Assembly (NCBI GenBank): GCA_016931115.1
Contig: JAFGFM010000092.1
Span: forward strand, 18,703-82,702
Length of the DNA: 64,000 nt
From: Deltaproteobacteria bacterium
Lineage (GTDB): Bacteria > Desulfobacterota > DSM-4660 > Desulfatiglandales > HGW-15
Reading direction: 5' to 3'
The first letter of the stretch is position 1. Every line of letters starts with the position of its first letter. Position numbers and translations under genes: made by a program. Below the pieces are notes generated by a model, which was given only the letters and a program-made list of their open reading frames with translations, did no database searches and was not told the DNA's origin. Of the stretch, positions 18,237-27,029 are shown piece after piece.

Positions 18237-19579
18237 CAGTTATTGCCTCTTTCCATATCAGTGTCTTCTGATCTTAATGCGCCGGAAATGAGTATTCGCG
18301 GAATTCCACCAAGCTTACCCTGAAGATAGCTTTTTCGAATATCTTTGTCATAACGTACATCTTTATAATCACTAAAGGCCAATAAAGAGGAACGCCCCTC
18401 ATTGTCCCGCTCTGTTACCCACATTTCATCTCTACGAAATAGCCGCTGATCCATCAAAAAAACATCATGGGTGGTCAACAATAATTGAGACCGGGTTTCA
18501 GGTGCACATGATTCCAGATATCCATTCAGTAATTCTCTGGTTAAAAGGGTATGCAGGCTCCGATCAATCTCATCAATGACAAATACTTTTTCGTTGCTAG
18601 ACGGGGCAAGTTCCAGAAAAGCCGGAATCAAATCAATGACACGTTGTGTTCCATCTGACTCCTGCTTCATATCAAAACGTATCTCATTTCCTGATGAATC
18701 ATTATGAAAGCTGACCAATTTTCGAGCTTCCAGTTCTCCATTTTTACGGACAATAGTAATTCGTTCACGTGTAGGTTCCACCAATAGGCGGACAGTAGCT
18801 CCTTCCGGGATTTCTTCTCGAAGTCTTGTCTTAAGATTTTCAGGTAAACCCAGATTATCAAATTCAACTTTTTCTCCACCAAGCCTCGAAATACCTGTGT
18901 CAAGATGACTTAGAGTCAGGTTCATATGGCCATATAATGGATTCTCCTCCTGAAAAAACCGTTCAAAAGGCTCAAAACGGCTATCCGGCGCTATCATAAC
19001 CAGACTATCTTTAAACCAGTCATAAATATGCTTAAATCTTTCAACCTTCTGGTTGACTGCATTAGTAAGAAATAACTGATTATCGCGGGTTCCCTGAAAT
19101 GCGAAATTAAGAAACTGGTCTTTTTTAAATTCAGTTGAAAATTTAATATCTCCTTCCTTGCGCCGATAAAGCTCTTTTTCAGATGTCTTTTGAATCTCTG
19201 TCAGCCACTCTTCAACTACACGATCACGGGTTACGCGGAAACCAAACTCATAGCAACAGTCATTAATATACAGCTCAAAGGATAAAAAAGTTGGTAATTT
19301 TAAACAGGAAGGGTTCAGCCTGAAGGGTTCTATAGGAATTATTGCCTCAGGTTGTGTGCCTTTGACCACAAATTGACGTGCAAAATTGAGCGCTTTAAAA
19401 AAATTTGTCTTACCTGATGCATTACCACCATAAATGGCAGCAATCGGTAATAATCGCATATTATATTTTGGGATGTGAGGCACTCGATCCAAGTGTTGTT
19501 TTTCACGGCTGGCAACCATAGAAAAAGTTACCTTAGACTGGAACGATAACCAGTTTTCTACAGAAAATGATATTAACAT
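18236..19579 (-). CDS. rloA: RloA-like AAA/ABC-type ATPase
   Basis: 447-residue ATPase of the OLD/RloA (AAA_15/AAA_21-like) group. The N-terminal strand [21 protein letters not shown] is typical of SMC/RecF-like heads. Walker A is [12 protein letters not shown] at 50-61. Walker [14 protein letters not shown] and the H-switch [11 protein letters not shown] lie in the C-terminal third. It is coupled to rloB. Together they match the ATPase-plus-Toprim arrangement of OLD, Gabija and PARIS systems, in which the ATPase senses a phage cue and releases or activates the Toprim partner. That mechanism is inferred by analogy. Codon use looks like its neighbours. Confidence 0.85.
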   Translation of the reverse strand: MLISFSVENWLSFQSKVTFSMVASREKQHLDRVPHIPKYNMRLLPIAAIYGGNASGKTNFFKALNFARQFVVKGTQPEAIIPIEPFRLNPSCLKLPTFLSFELYINDCCYEFGFRVTRDRVVEEWLTEIQKTSEKELYRRKEGDIKFSTEFKKDQFLNFAFQGTRDNQLFLTNAVNQKVERFKHIYDWFKDSLVMIAPDSRFEPFERFFQEENPLYGHMNLTLSHLDTGISRLGGEKVEFDNLGLPENLKTRLREEIPEGATVRLLVEPTRERITIVRKNGELEARKLVSFHNDSSGNEIRFDMKQESDGTQRVIDLIPAFLELAPSSNEKVFVIDEIDRSLHTLLTRELLNGYLESCAPETRSQLLLTTHDVFLMDQRLFRRDEMWVTERDNEGRSSLLAFSDYKDVRYDKDIRKSYLQGKLGGIPRILISGALRSEDTDMERGNN

Positions 19580-19779
19580 ATTAATTCTCCGATTTATTCT
19601 CTTGAAATATATTTTTATTAAATATTAGCATCCTAATGTCTGCATTTCAAGAGATAATGTCTCGCAAAGTAATAATTTACCATGGATTGCACGGATATTA
19701 TTAAAAAATCAAAGGCGTTAACCGTGAATTCATGAATACCAGGAATTTTTTTCTTGTCTTTAATATCCGGGTAATCATT

Positions 19780-19795
19780 GTGATTCGTGGTTCCT
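19780..19795. repeat. CACGAAT-type repeat between brxC and rloA
   Basis: The 220-nt gap 19580-19799 has no convincing gene. Its right end carries GTGATTCGTGGTTCC, the inverse of the ACCACGAAT unit seen after pglX at 13445-13480, and a less clear CCGTGAATTCATGAAT stretch near 19722-19737. Repeat copies thus lie on both sides of the rloA-rloB-pglX segment in opposite orientation. Confidence 0.4.
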
Positions 19796-19799
19796 TCTT

Positions 19800-22700
19800 T
19801 TATCGGATTTGTATACGATCACCCGATTTAATAGCCTCTTCCAGTTTTTGCCTGAGTTCATTCAAAAATCTGTTTATATCTTCTATACTTTCCAGGTAGT
19901 TATCACCTACCAGCTCAACCGGTTTAACAACACGCCTGGGTTTAATCTTTTGAGGTTCAGATACACCCTGCTTTTTCTCAGCCGAATTATTTACAAATGC
20001 CTCAATCCTACCCATTGCATTGTCAAATGCCTTTTCAGCCTCCTGCTCCATCTGTGCCAGATGCGCTATGCTTTCTATCCTTTCAATACTATCTCTTAGA
20101 TTCTGTAACTGGGTTGTGGAATTGTAAATCAGGTTGCCATCTCCACTGACGCTTTGGACCTCTTTTTTGATTCTGTTTAAAAAGCCATCTATCCTGCTTA
20201 AAACCTCAGACTGTTTCTGTTTGACAAAGGCATTGTTTATTTCCTTTACAGCGCTTACCAGCCCGTCTGTCTCATGGATAATGCCATAGGGCGCTTTGGA
20301 GGACAGTATCTCCTGCATTCTTTTAAGAGCCGGCGCAGCCGTTTCATCCTGTTCCAGCTCAAAGCGGTTTATATCGAATTTGTTATATGCTAAACGCAGC
20401 TTGTCCCATGTGTGCATCTGGTTTTCATAAAACTGTTCCAGAGTATGAAAATTATCTGAAAGATCAAGCAGGTCATCCTTATTGGCATTAAACCTGTCTA
20501 TAAATTTATAGCTTTCATCAACAGATAACAGGGGCCTTATTATATTCAATGCCTCTGTTATCTCTTCTTTGCCAGGGTATTCCCCAGTGTCTGCCAGTGG
20601 CTTAAAACTGTTCAGAGATGTTTCCCATGTTTTAAGCTTGTTTTTTAAAAAGGCGCAAAGGGCGTCTTCATTATCAGGCCCCATTTCAGAGAATACATCC
20701 TTGCCTGTCTTCCTTGCCCTCTGAAGCGCCTCAGGGTCTGATGTTTTTCTTTTATGAATGGTGATCTTTTTCCACTTAGAGGATGCCTTGATCTGTTCAA
20801 AGACTTTATTGAGTGGAAGTATATCTGCATCCATTTTAAGGCTGATCTCTCCAACTGCAAGAAGCCTGCATATAAGGAGTATCACCTCCATCTCAGGCCA
20901 ACCATATGGCCGGACAGAATAACGCTTTTCAATCATGTCGCTGATTATGATTGAATGATTCTTTATGTTGCACAGGTCGACATAATTGCGAAGATCTTCA
21001 ATGGCCTTGGGGTTGTTCTGTTCAATTGTAAGGTCAAGACTCTGTTGGGCTATATCATTACTTTTTAGAACCGCCTGAATTTCCTTCTCCGGTTCACTGT
21101 GTACATATTCCAGGTAGCTCATCTTGGAAAATGTGTTTGTTATTAAATACTCAAATGCCTCTTCCAGGGTAGATATGGGGGCTGAAGCCTTGATATTGAC
21201 CTTCTGGCCAGCAATAAAATAGGAGGCATCAACCAGCATTTCAGCAAGAATCTTATTCAGGCGTTCCCTCCGCACGCGATTTTCCTCGGCATTATCCCTT
21301 CTTACTCTTTGTGCTGTAGTTGGAAGGTTGCTATCACTTTTGGTCCTGAGATATTTGTCGGTCCGGGCGTATGTGCGTAGTTCCCTATCAAAATTTTCGT
21401 CATCCCTTAGCCGGATAATTATCTGACCACCCTCATTACTACTGTCAAGAATACACTTTCGGTCAGAATATTTATCATAATCTTCATTAAGGGGAGAAAT
21501 TACTGAGACAACCAGTCCTCCTTCGGTCTTATTCCCTACAGGATACAGATCGCAGAGCCTTGTAAACCCAAAATCCATCTTGTTTTTGGTATATCTGTGT
21601 TTCCTCTGATCCTTGTATATATCACTGAATATCATATCCCCCAAAAGCCGACTCTCTTCGGCAGTGCTTAGATCAATGCCCTTAATCTCCCTGTTGATAT
21701 CCCTTTCTTCATTAGTGAGAAAGAAATATCTATCACCATTACGTTTTATAAGATTTATCGATTCAAGGCGCTGGAGAGATGCTTCTATATGTTGCTTTAA
21801 TGCGATACGATCAGCATCAATCTCCTCCAGACATAGAGTTACAAGATTATCTGTATTGCCTTTTATCTCTTCAACATGGCGAATAAGAAACAATACCTGT
21901 AATACCTTGATATCAAAGGGTTCAAGGTTAGGATTATCAGATGCCTGATTTATTGTCCTTTTTACTGATGTATCAAGAAAACTCTCAATAGATGGATAGA
22001 ACTCATAAAGAGGAACAAGTACACCGACATCTTTCAATGCCACATTCTGCACTGCGGACTGGAAGGCGTCCAGCATAGACCTTTCACCTTTGGCAAGATG
22101 TAATCCTGTTGCACCAGCGTTTCTGATCACCTCGAATATCTTCTGAAGAAGTGCGAACTGGTAAGGTACAAAGGGGTAATTCCAGGCAAAATCGTCCATA
22201 TCTGAATATGGCTTCAAGGTCATACGACAATCCATGAATGACAATTGATTACGGAGGATATCGCCTTTTTCTCTGAATATTCTTGAGAGCTCTTCTTTCA
22301 CGTCATCGTTTTTCTCAAGAATGCGCCTTCTAATAACCTCATCTGCATTTCTGCTGGAAAGTGAAAGGCGTGTTCTGAACCGGCCCTGTATCTTTGAAAA
22401 GTCATTTTTTGCTGATGTCCGAAGTTCACCAATAACTTTATTTATCTCTTCCTGGGAGGTGACAATAACCCATGCCCTGCCTTTACAAAGGGTTCCTAAG
22501 TCTTCAATAACTGTCTGAAGGTTTAGCATGAGGTGCCCATCGGTGCCAATGAACTGCCCTATTTCATCCACCAGGAAGACAAGACGGCTATTAGGCCCTC
22601 TTGAATCAAGATACTCCTTTATCCATTTTGCCAGGTTTTCTACAGTAAGCGAAAAATTGCCGGGTGCATTATCTATCCATTTTTCTGCTGACTCCCTGCT

Positions 22701-23372
22701 TTGCTCAAGGGTCTTTTGAAATGCCTCTATCACTTGATCCCTGTTGAACGCATAGGCGTCTCTTTCATCGAGCCATTCAGTCCCTGTGATTTCAAGATAG
22801 TTTTTATGGAACTCTTTCAGCTTATTTTTGCTCGCAAGATAACGCTCCATGTGGGCTATATGAGGATGATCTCCATCAAATCCCTGTATTTCATTGAGCA
22901 CTTTAAGGAATACCGAAAGGATTGCATCTCTTCCGGGCCTGCTGTCAGCCTTACTATCTATATTAAAGAGTATGACCTCTGCTTTTGATAAGCCCGCTCT
23001 TTTTATATCACCAAGAAGCATGGCATCTGATACCTTTTCATTTAAAAAATCGATAGCCTGTTTTTGTTGCCCTGAATGAGAAAGGGTTTTATTACCCAGT
23101 AAATATGAAAGCACCTTAATAAAATGGGACTTACCGGAGCCGAAGAAGCCTGAAATCCATACACCCATCTTTCCTGTTATGGCTGGATCATTGGGATTAT
23201 CCATTACATTAAGATAGGCAGTGAGAAAATCACGGAAATGCCTATCGAGTTCCTGCGTTAAGACAAACTCGTCAAGTTCCTGCCATACGGAGTTTTCATC
23301 CAACTGCTGGGCCTTGATAACACCATTTATTGACCGGAATATATCCTTCTTGAATAGGCTTTTTATCTGCAT
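19800..23372 (-). CDS. brxC: BREX P-loop ATPase BrxC (PglY-like)
   Basis: About 1190-residue BrxC, the large P-loop ATPase of type I BREX. From the chosen start the protein reads MQIKSLFKKDIFRSINGVIK, the usual N-terminus of the family. Walker A is SGFFGSGKSHFIK near residue 75. A Walker B-like FLVDEIGQFIG is near residue 270, and the C-terminal half is rich in predicted coiled coil. The start at 23372 is preferred because GAGGTTGAA lies just upstream and follows the brxB stop by 10 nt. A longer frame from 23435 would overlap brxB. The C-terminus ends EDINRFLNELRQKLEEAIKSGDRIQIR. It looks intact. Confidence 0.93.
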   Translation of the reverse strand: MQIKSLFKKDIFRSINGVIKAQQLDENSVWQELDEFVLTQELDRHFRDFLTAYLNVMDNPNDPAITGKMGVWISGFFGSGKSHFIKVLSYLLGNKTLSHSGQQKQAIDFLNEKVSDAMLLGDIKRAGLSKAEVILFNIDSKADSRPGRDAILSVFLKVLNEIQGFDGDHPHIAHMERYLASKNKLKEFHKNYLEITGTEWLDERDAYAFNRDQVIEAFQKTLEQSRESAEKWIDNAPGNFSLTVENLAKWIKEYLDSRGPNSRLVFLVDEIGQFIGTDGHLMLNLQTVIEDLGTLCKGRAWVIVTSQEEINKVIGELRTSAKNDFSKIQGRFRTRLSLSSRNADEVIRRRILEKNDDVKEELSRIFREKGDILRNQLSFMDCRMTLKPYSDMDDFAWNYPFVPYQFALLQKIFEVIRNAGATGLHLAKGERSMLDAFQSAVQNVALKDVGVLVPLYEFYPSIESFLDTSVKRTINQASDNPNLEPFDIKVLQVLFLIRHVEEIKGNTDNLVTLCLEEIDADRIALKQHIEASLQRLESINLIKRNGDRYFFLTNEERDINREIKGIDLSTAEESRLLGDMIFSDIYKDQRKHRYTKNKMDFGFTRLCDLYPVGNKTEGGLVVSVISPLNEDYDKYSDRKCILDSSNEGGQIIIRLRDDENFDRELRTYARTDKYLRTKSDSNLPTTAQRVRRDNAEENRVRRERLNKILAEMLVDASYFIAGQKVNIKASAPISTLEEAFEYLITNTFSKMSYLEYVHSEPEKEIQAVLKSNDIAQQSLDLTIEQNNPKAIEDLRNYVDLCNIKNHSIIISDMIEKRYSVRPYGWPEMEVILLICRLLAVGEISLKMDADILPLNKVFEQIKASSKWKKITIHKRKTSDPEALQRARKTGKDVFSEMGPDNEDALCAFLKNKLKTWETSLNSFKPLADTGEYPGKEEITEALNIIRPLLSVDESYKFIDRFNANKDDLLDLSDNFHTLEQFYENQMHTWDKLRLAYNKFDINRFELEQDETAAPALKRMQEILSSKAPYGIIHETDGLVSAVKEINNAFVKQKQSEVLSRIDGFLNRIKKEVQSVSGDGNLIYNSTTQLQNLRDSIERIESIAHLAQMEQEAEKAFDNAMGRIEAFVNNSAEKKQGVSEPQKIKPRRVVKPVELVGDNYLESIEDINRFLNELRQKLEEAIKSGDRIQIR

Positions 23373-23382
23373 TTCAACCTCA

Positions 23383-23958
23383 TTATGGAACGAGCTTAAA
23401 GGCTCTATAGTAGTTGTTGCTTTTTGTTTTTCCAAATAATCTTAAAGACTGGCCATCATAACGGCCAGGGTAAAACATTACCAGGGGGGTTTTACCCATC
23501 ACAACCTGGAGATTATTTAACAGGATATGAGATCTTACCAGAGGCCAGACACTGCCGACACCTGATATGAGCACAAGATCCTGAGTATCCGGTTTGCAGG
23601 AATCAGCAAAGAGTTAAATTAGTTTCTCTGTTTTAAGCACACCTTGCAGGGCATTGATAAGGGAATTATCTCCCTTATCCCTTTGTTTTTCAAAAGACTT
23701 TTCAAGAAGATTTCGTTCTTTGAGATATGAAACAATAAGATCAAAAAGATTTATATGTTTTACTCTAAGAGTTGGTCTGTGCTTTGGGATATGATCCAGA
23801 ATAAAGGTGATAAATTCACGAATTCTGAGTTCGGCCTCAGGAGGGTAATCAAATATATAAAATACTATTTCATTACTCAGACCTTTACCACTCAAAAATT
23901 CCGGCGATGTAATTTTTGGCAGCACTTCATTCATGCGTTCTGTAAGGGAGTCGATCAT
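23383..23958 (-). pseudogene. brxB: BREX protein BrxB with in-frame TAA
   Basis: BrxB (DUF1788 family), about 191 codons, starting MIDSLTERMNEVLPKI. The ATG overlaps the brxA stop (ATGA). After VLKTEKLI the frame meets TAA at 23616-23614. The same frame then continues LFADSCKPDTQDLVLISGVGSVWPL, ...NNLQVVMGKTPLVMFYPGRYDG and ends RLFGKTKSNNYYRAFKLVP. That is the usual conserved BrxB C-terminus (GVG...WP...LL, PGRYDG, NYYRAF). No frame change is involved, only one nonsense codon about 60% into the gene. Unless read through, the protein would lack the PGRYDG region. A sequencing error is the main alternative. Confidence 0.85.
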
Positions 23959-24545
23959 GGTTCCACCTGAATACACCTTAAAACATATTGTTCATTTTCC
24001 TTCTCAAGGTAACTAATAACCTGTGAAGCTATATGAATTTTCTGAAGTTTTTTTGTTTTCATGTCTTCAATATAACCTGCCTGAGCAATAATATGAAAAA
24101 TAGAAGACCTGAGCCTCCTTACGGTAGTTTCCTCCCAGACAGGCATTTCAGATTCACGCCTGTGGCAGTCCTCCAGATATTCCTCCCACAGCCTGTATGA
24201 CAAAACAGTGTTGAAAATCCTGTATTGCTCTCTGACAACCTGATCGAGAAAATCTCCTAGTAAAGGGCTGTGTTTGACTGCCGCAGCCAGTGTTGCATGG
24301 ACTGCAACTGAACCAACACCATCTCTTATCAGCTTCCACAGTTCAGGTTTCATCAACTCAAGCCGCTTGCGTATTAATCGGCCAAGACGTATAGCCGTGG
24401 CCTTAGAACGGGCTTTAAGTATATTATTTTCAATTATCTCTTTTTTCCATTTTTCATCATTTGGATTTTCTAAAATTAACCCGGCTATGATGCGACTTTC
24501 AGCTATTTTTAAAGACCCCGCTGTAATATCGGCACTATATTTCAT
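23955..24545 (-). CDS. brxA: BREX protein BrxA
   Basis: 196-residue BrxA (DUF1819 family), a small DNA-binding all-helical protein and the first gene of the type I BREX operon. Family features include KYSADITAGSLKIAESRIIAGLIL at the N-terminus, the central LMKPELWKLIRDG and the C-terminal RRLRSSIFHIIAQAGYI. No strong Shine-Dalgarno is visible before the ATG at 24545. Its stop overlaps the brxB start. The 549-nt AT-rich space upstream must hold the operon promoter. It appears intact. Confidence 0.92.
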   Translation of the reverse strand: MKYSADITAGSLKIAESRIIAGLILENPNDEKWKKEIIENNILKARSKATAIRLGRLIRKRLELMKPELWKLIRDGVGSVAVHATLAAAVKHSPLLGDFLDQVVREQYRIFNTVLSYRLWEEYLEDCHRRESEMPVWEETTVRRLRSSIFHIIAQAGYIEDMKTKKLQKIHIASQVISYLEKENEQYVLRCIQVEP

Positions 24546-25094
24546 GATAAAAGTCTGTAAAAAGATGGCTGCATTAATAACCTAATTTCAAAATTATGAA
24601 TTTAAATGTTAATAAATTATTAATTATATACTGGAATAGTGATAAATTATTTATTTTGAGCCTTTTTTTAACAGGAAAAATCAATTACAGCAAGTTTGTT
24701 TTGGCATATTTGCAATTGTTATGAAGTTGAATCTATTTTAACAATACCGGGTTATCAACTTCTAAGATATTCTTGCTACCAGTATTATTCTGGAATTAAT
24801 ATACCGACCTGATTCCATCGGGAGCAGGGACCTTTTTATTGATTGAGCGTGGCATGATAAAGAACAGGGCTTCTCTTTTAATAAATTGAATTAAGGGTAT
24901 CTAATTAAAAAGAAGATCGTTCTATTCTTACACGAGATACACTTACAGCGTACTGAGCCTGGATTTAGTTTGACACTCAGAGTGATATTCCTTACACTTT
25001 TTTGGAAAAAGCGACATCTTATCACCTCCCTCGCTTCATACCATGATGGGTGAAAAAGGTTGCCCATCTAACATTTATTTAAAGGAGATGACTA
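24546..25094. other. AT-rich intergenic region upstream of brxA
   Basis: This 549-nt stretch holds no open frame with family resemblance. It is very AT-rich from 24590 to 24760. A minus-strand TATAAT occurs at 24628-24623, but no good -35 sits at the right spacing. The right end carries the AAGGAG leader of the small plus-strand gene at 25095. It is the likely control region of the BREX operon. Confidence 0.5.
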
Positions 25095-25289
25095 ATGAGA
25101 GAGGTAATCTATAAAGATGGTATATATCTCAACCACAGCGCACATGGCATGGCGAGGATGAGCCTTAATGGAGATAAGCTGACACCGGAGTGGCTTTCAA
25201 CAGATGCCAAATATCCGAATGAGTGGTATGCATTTAATCCGCAGGTTAACAGTAGGGTAGGGATTTACTCCCGATCTGATTTGCGTTAA
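25095..25289 (+). CDS. Small 64-residue protein, possible PQQ-like propeller remnant
   Basis: A short frame with a good AAGGAG 8 nt before ATG. The translation (MREVIYKDGIYLNHSAHGMARMSL..., ending SRVGIYSRSDLR) is not a family I recognise with confidence. The YKDGIYLNHSAHGMARM stretch resembles one blade of PQQ-type beta-propeller proteins (like the one at 34901-36253), so it could be a decayed fragment, but the ribosome-binding site argues for a real small gene. A MITE-like hairpin begins 6 nt after its stop. The four-residue tail SDLR may be altered by that insertion. Confidence 0.4.
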   Translation: MREVIYKDGIYLNHSAHGMARMSLNGDKLTPEWLSTDAKYPNEWYAFNPQVNSRVGIYSRSDLR

Positions 25290-25294
25290 ATATT

Positions 25295-25322
25295 GTAGAG
25301 ACAAGGCATTCCTTGTCTCTAC
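25295..25322. repeat. Palindromic repeat GTAGAGACAAGG/CCTTGTCTCTAC
   Basis: Two perfect 12-bp arms flank the loop CATT. This palindrome is known from many unrelated bacterial genomes as a dispersed extragenic element. A second, weaker hairpin (GGTGGTG/CACCACT) follows at 25325-25345. Together they could act as a bidirectional terminator between the small plus-strand gene and the minus-strand glycosyltransferase. Confidence 0.7.
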
Positions 25323-25429
25323 AGGGTGGTGCATAAAACACCACTCTGCTAAATAATAAACCTGTCTTCATGAAATCACTTTGTGATACAACCTGGCAGA
25401 CGGGCATCCATTGGTTTTTGATTTCCTTT

Positions 25430-26188
25430 TTAACCATGATCCTTTTTACTTTTTCCAGGGTGCTGATACCACATTTTATAACAGGCATCCCGGTTCTGAA
25501 GGGGACTTAAGTAGCGCAACATATGCAGAAACATTATTAAATGCTCCTTTATACTGTACCATTTTATCTTTCTGCTGCTTGTGATAATTGATTCATCAAG
25601 GATAATAAACCTCTTCCCATGTTTCCTGCCCCAGCGCCTTAATGCCCTTGAAAAGTGGATCTCTTCAGATGCATAATAGCGTTCATCAAACCCGCCTGTT
25701 TCCATGAATGCATCATGTGTGCAAAATACATATGCCCCGCAGGCCCATTTGAATGTTTTTGACAGTATCAGCCATGTTATAATGCCGCACTTAGCCACCA
25801 ATGGGAGATGTCCATCAAACTCAACGAGTGCGCCACCTCCGCAATACCTTTCAGATGCGAGGGTGTTAAGTGTCTTTTCAAGTAAGGCAGGTGAAATTAA
25901 AGTGTCACTGTCAACAAAGATAAGATATTTGCCAGATGCCGCTTTTGCCCCGGTATTGCGTGCCCTGGAAATCTGCTGGTGCTCTTCAAAGACAACCCTT
26001 GCTCCATATTCTTTTGCAATGGAGGCAGTAGAGTCTGTCGAATTATTGTCAGTGACTATAATCTCACCCCTGAATCGGCTAATGGTATTCATTGAGTGTC
26101 TGAGGTTTTCAAGGGTTTGAGGAAGATATTCTTCCTCATTATAGGCGGGTATGGTAATAGAATAATCTATATTTGTACCTGGCTTCAT
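25430..26188 (-). CDS. Glycosyltransferase family 2
   Basis: 252-residue GT-A fold glycosyltransferase. The N-terminal strand ITIPAYNEEEYL, the nucleotide-sugar segment VTDNNSTDST, and the DxD-type metal site in YLIFVDSDTLIS (near residue 94) are clear. A later ETGGFDERYYASEEIHFSRAL segment is the usual acceptor/base region. No transmembrane anchor is apparent apart from a hydrophobic stretch (CGIITWLILSKTF). The ATG has GGAG 6 nt upstream. It stands alone, flanked by repeats on both sides, so the acceptor and pathway are unknown. Confidence 0.85.
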   Translation of the reverse strand: MKPGTNIDYSITIPAYNEEEYLPQTLENLRHSMNTISRFRGEIIVTDNNSTDSTASIAKEYGARVVFEEHQQISRARNTGAKAASGKYLIFVDSDTLISPALLEKTLNTLASERYCGGGALVEFDGHLPLVAKCGIITWLILSKTFKWACGAYVFCTHDAFMETGGFDERYYASEEIHFSRALRRWGRKHGKRFIILDESIITSSRKIKWYSIKEHLIMFLHMLRYLSPLQNRDACYKMWYQHPGKSKKDHG

Positions 26189-26220
26189 ATATCTCCAGCT
26201 TGGCTATCAATATAAAACGA

Positions 26221-26336
26221 TTCACCGCAAAGACGCAGAGAACGCAGGGAATTATTTTGGTATCTCCCATCTAAAAAATCACATTGAACTCTGCGTACTC
26301 TGCGTCTCTAGAGAGTGGAACGAACGGGCGGTGAAC
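26221..26336. repeat. Inverted-repeat element with CACCGCAAAGACGCAGAG ends
   Basis: The left arm TTCACCGCAAAGACGCAGAG (26221-26240) continues with AACGCAG. The right arm carries CTCTGCGTACTCTGCGTCTC (26289-26308) and ends GCGGTGAA (26329-26336). The arms are complementary, except that about 20 nt are inserted in the right arm. The element lies between the glycosyltransferase and nitroreductase genes. It resembles the widespread 'CACCGCAAAGACGCAGAG' intergenic repeats and is probably a MITE-like or REP-like copy. Confidence 0.65.
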
Positions 26337-26342
26337 CTGCTT

Positions 26343-27029
26343 TTAAAACCCGTAAAATTTAACCATTGTGTCCAAAGGTTCCCTGTCACGGAAATCCTTT
26401 GTCACCTCATTGTCCCAGTCCGGATATCCTATTGCAATGCCAAGTGCAAGGCATTTATCCTGGGGGATGTCGATTTCCTGCCGAATGAGATCAGGGTATA
26501 CAACAGCCATTGCCTGGGCGATGGTGCCGAGTCCGTAATTCACAGCAAGGAGCATGATATTCTGTACTGCAGAACCGGAATCATACATGCCCCAGACATT
26601 TATGCCCTTTTCCTGTTTATAATAACTTTTATCCATTAAAAGATATATGCAGGTTGTTGCACCATAATTGGTGAAATTGATAAGCATCTTCTTTTCCATC
26701 TCCTCCTTGCTTAGCTCAGAGGTGCGGCCCCGCCTCTCCTTTATCTGCATCTTTTTGATACGGGAGGCAAATGGTTCAGGAAATACATATGGCCTGGGGA
26801 CTTCAGACTGTGAGCCCGGCATGGCAGAAGGGCCGCGTTTTACAAAGGCATCCTGTATGGCCTTGAGTTTTTTACCTGTGACCACTGCAAATTCCCAGGG
26901 CTGGGTATTTGCCCATGAAGGGGCGCGCATGGCATCGTCAAGTATCTTTTTAAGGAGATCAAGTGGCACCTGATCCGGTTTAAATGCCCTAATGCTCTTT
27001 CTTTCCTTTATTGCCTGTAAAACATCCAT
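26343..27029 (-). CDS. Nitroreductase-family flavoprotein
   Basis: 228-residue FMN-dependent nitroreductase-fold enzyme. It has the N-terminal FMN-phosphate pattern IKERKSIRAFKPDQVP and the conserved DAMRAPSWANTQPWEFAVVTG. A C-terminal half follows with GSAVQNIMLLAVNYGLGT and LALGIAIGYPDW. This subgroup reduces nitro groups, quinones or flavins with NAD(P)H; the natural substrate is not predictable. AAGGAGGG lies 9 nt before the ATG. A short hairpin (GCCCA/TGGGC, 27069-27082) lies in the leader. It is followed by a repeat element and appears monocistronic. Confidence 0.88.
   Translation of the reverse strand: MDVLQAIKERKSIRAFKPDQVPLDLLKKILDDAMRAPSWANTQPWEFAVVTGKKLKAIQDAFVKRGPSAMPGSQSEVPRPYVFPEPFASRIKKMQIKERRGRTSELSKEEMEKKMLINFTNYGATTCIYLLMDKSYYKQEKGINVWGMYDSGSAVQNIMLLAVNYGLGTIAQAMAVVYPDLIRQEIDIPQDKCLALGIAIGYPDWDNEVTKDFRDREPLDTMVKFYGF

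Noticed and set aside
17646-19579. PARIS (AriA-AriB) system
   Set aside because: The layout is similar (ATPase plus Toprim), but the second protein matches RloB better than the DUF4435-type AriB; kept as RloAB.
23373-23435. Longer N-terminus for BrxC starting at 23435
   Set aside because: It would overlap brxB by 53 nt; the start at 23372 has GAGG upstream and matches the usual family N-terminus.
24546-25094. CRISPR array or phage attachment site in the AT-rich gap upstream of brxA
   Set aside because: No regularly spaced repeats, and no tRNA gene or integrase in the window.
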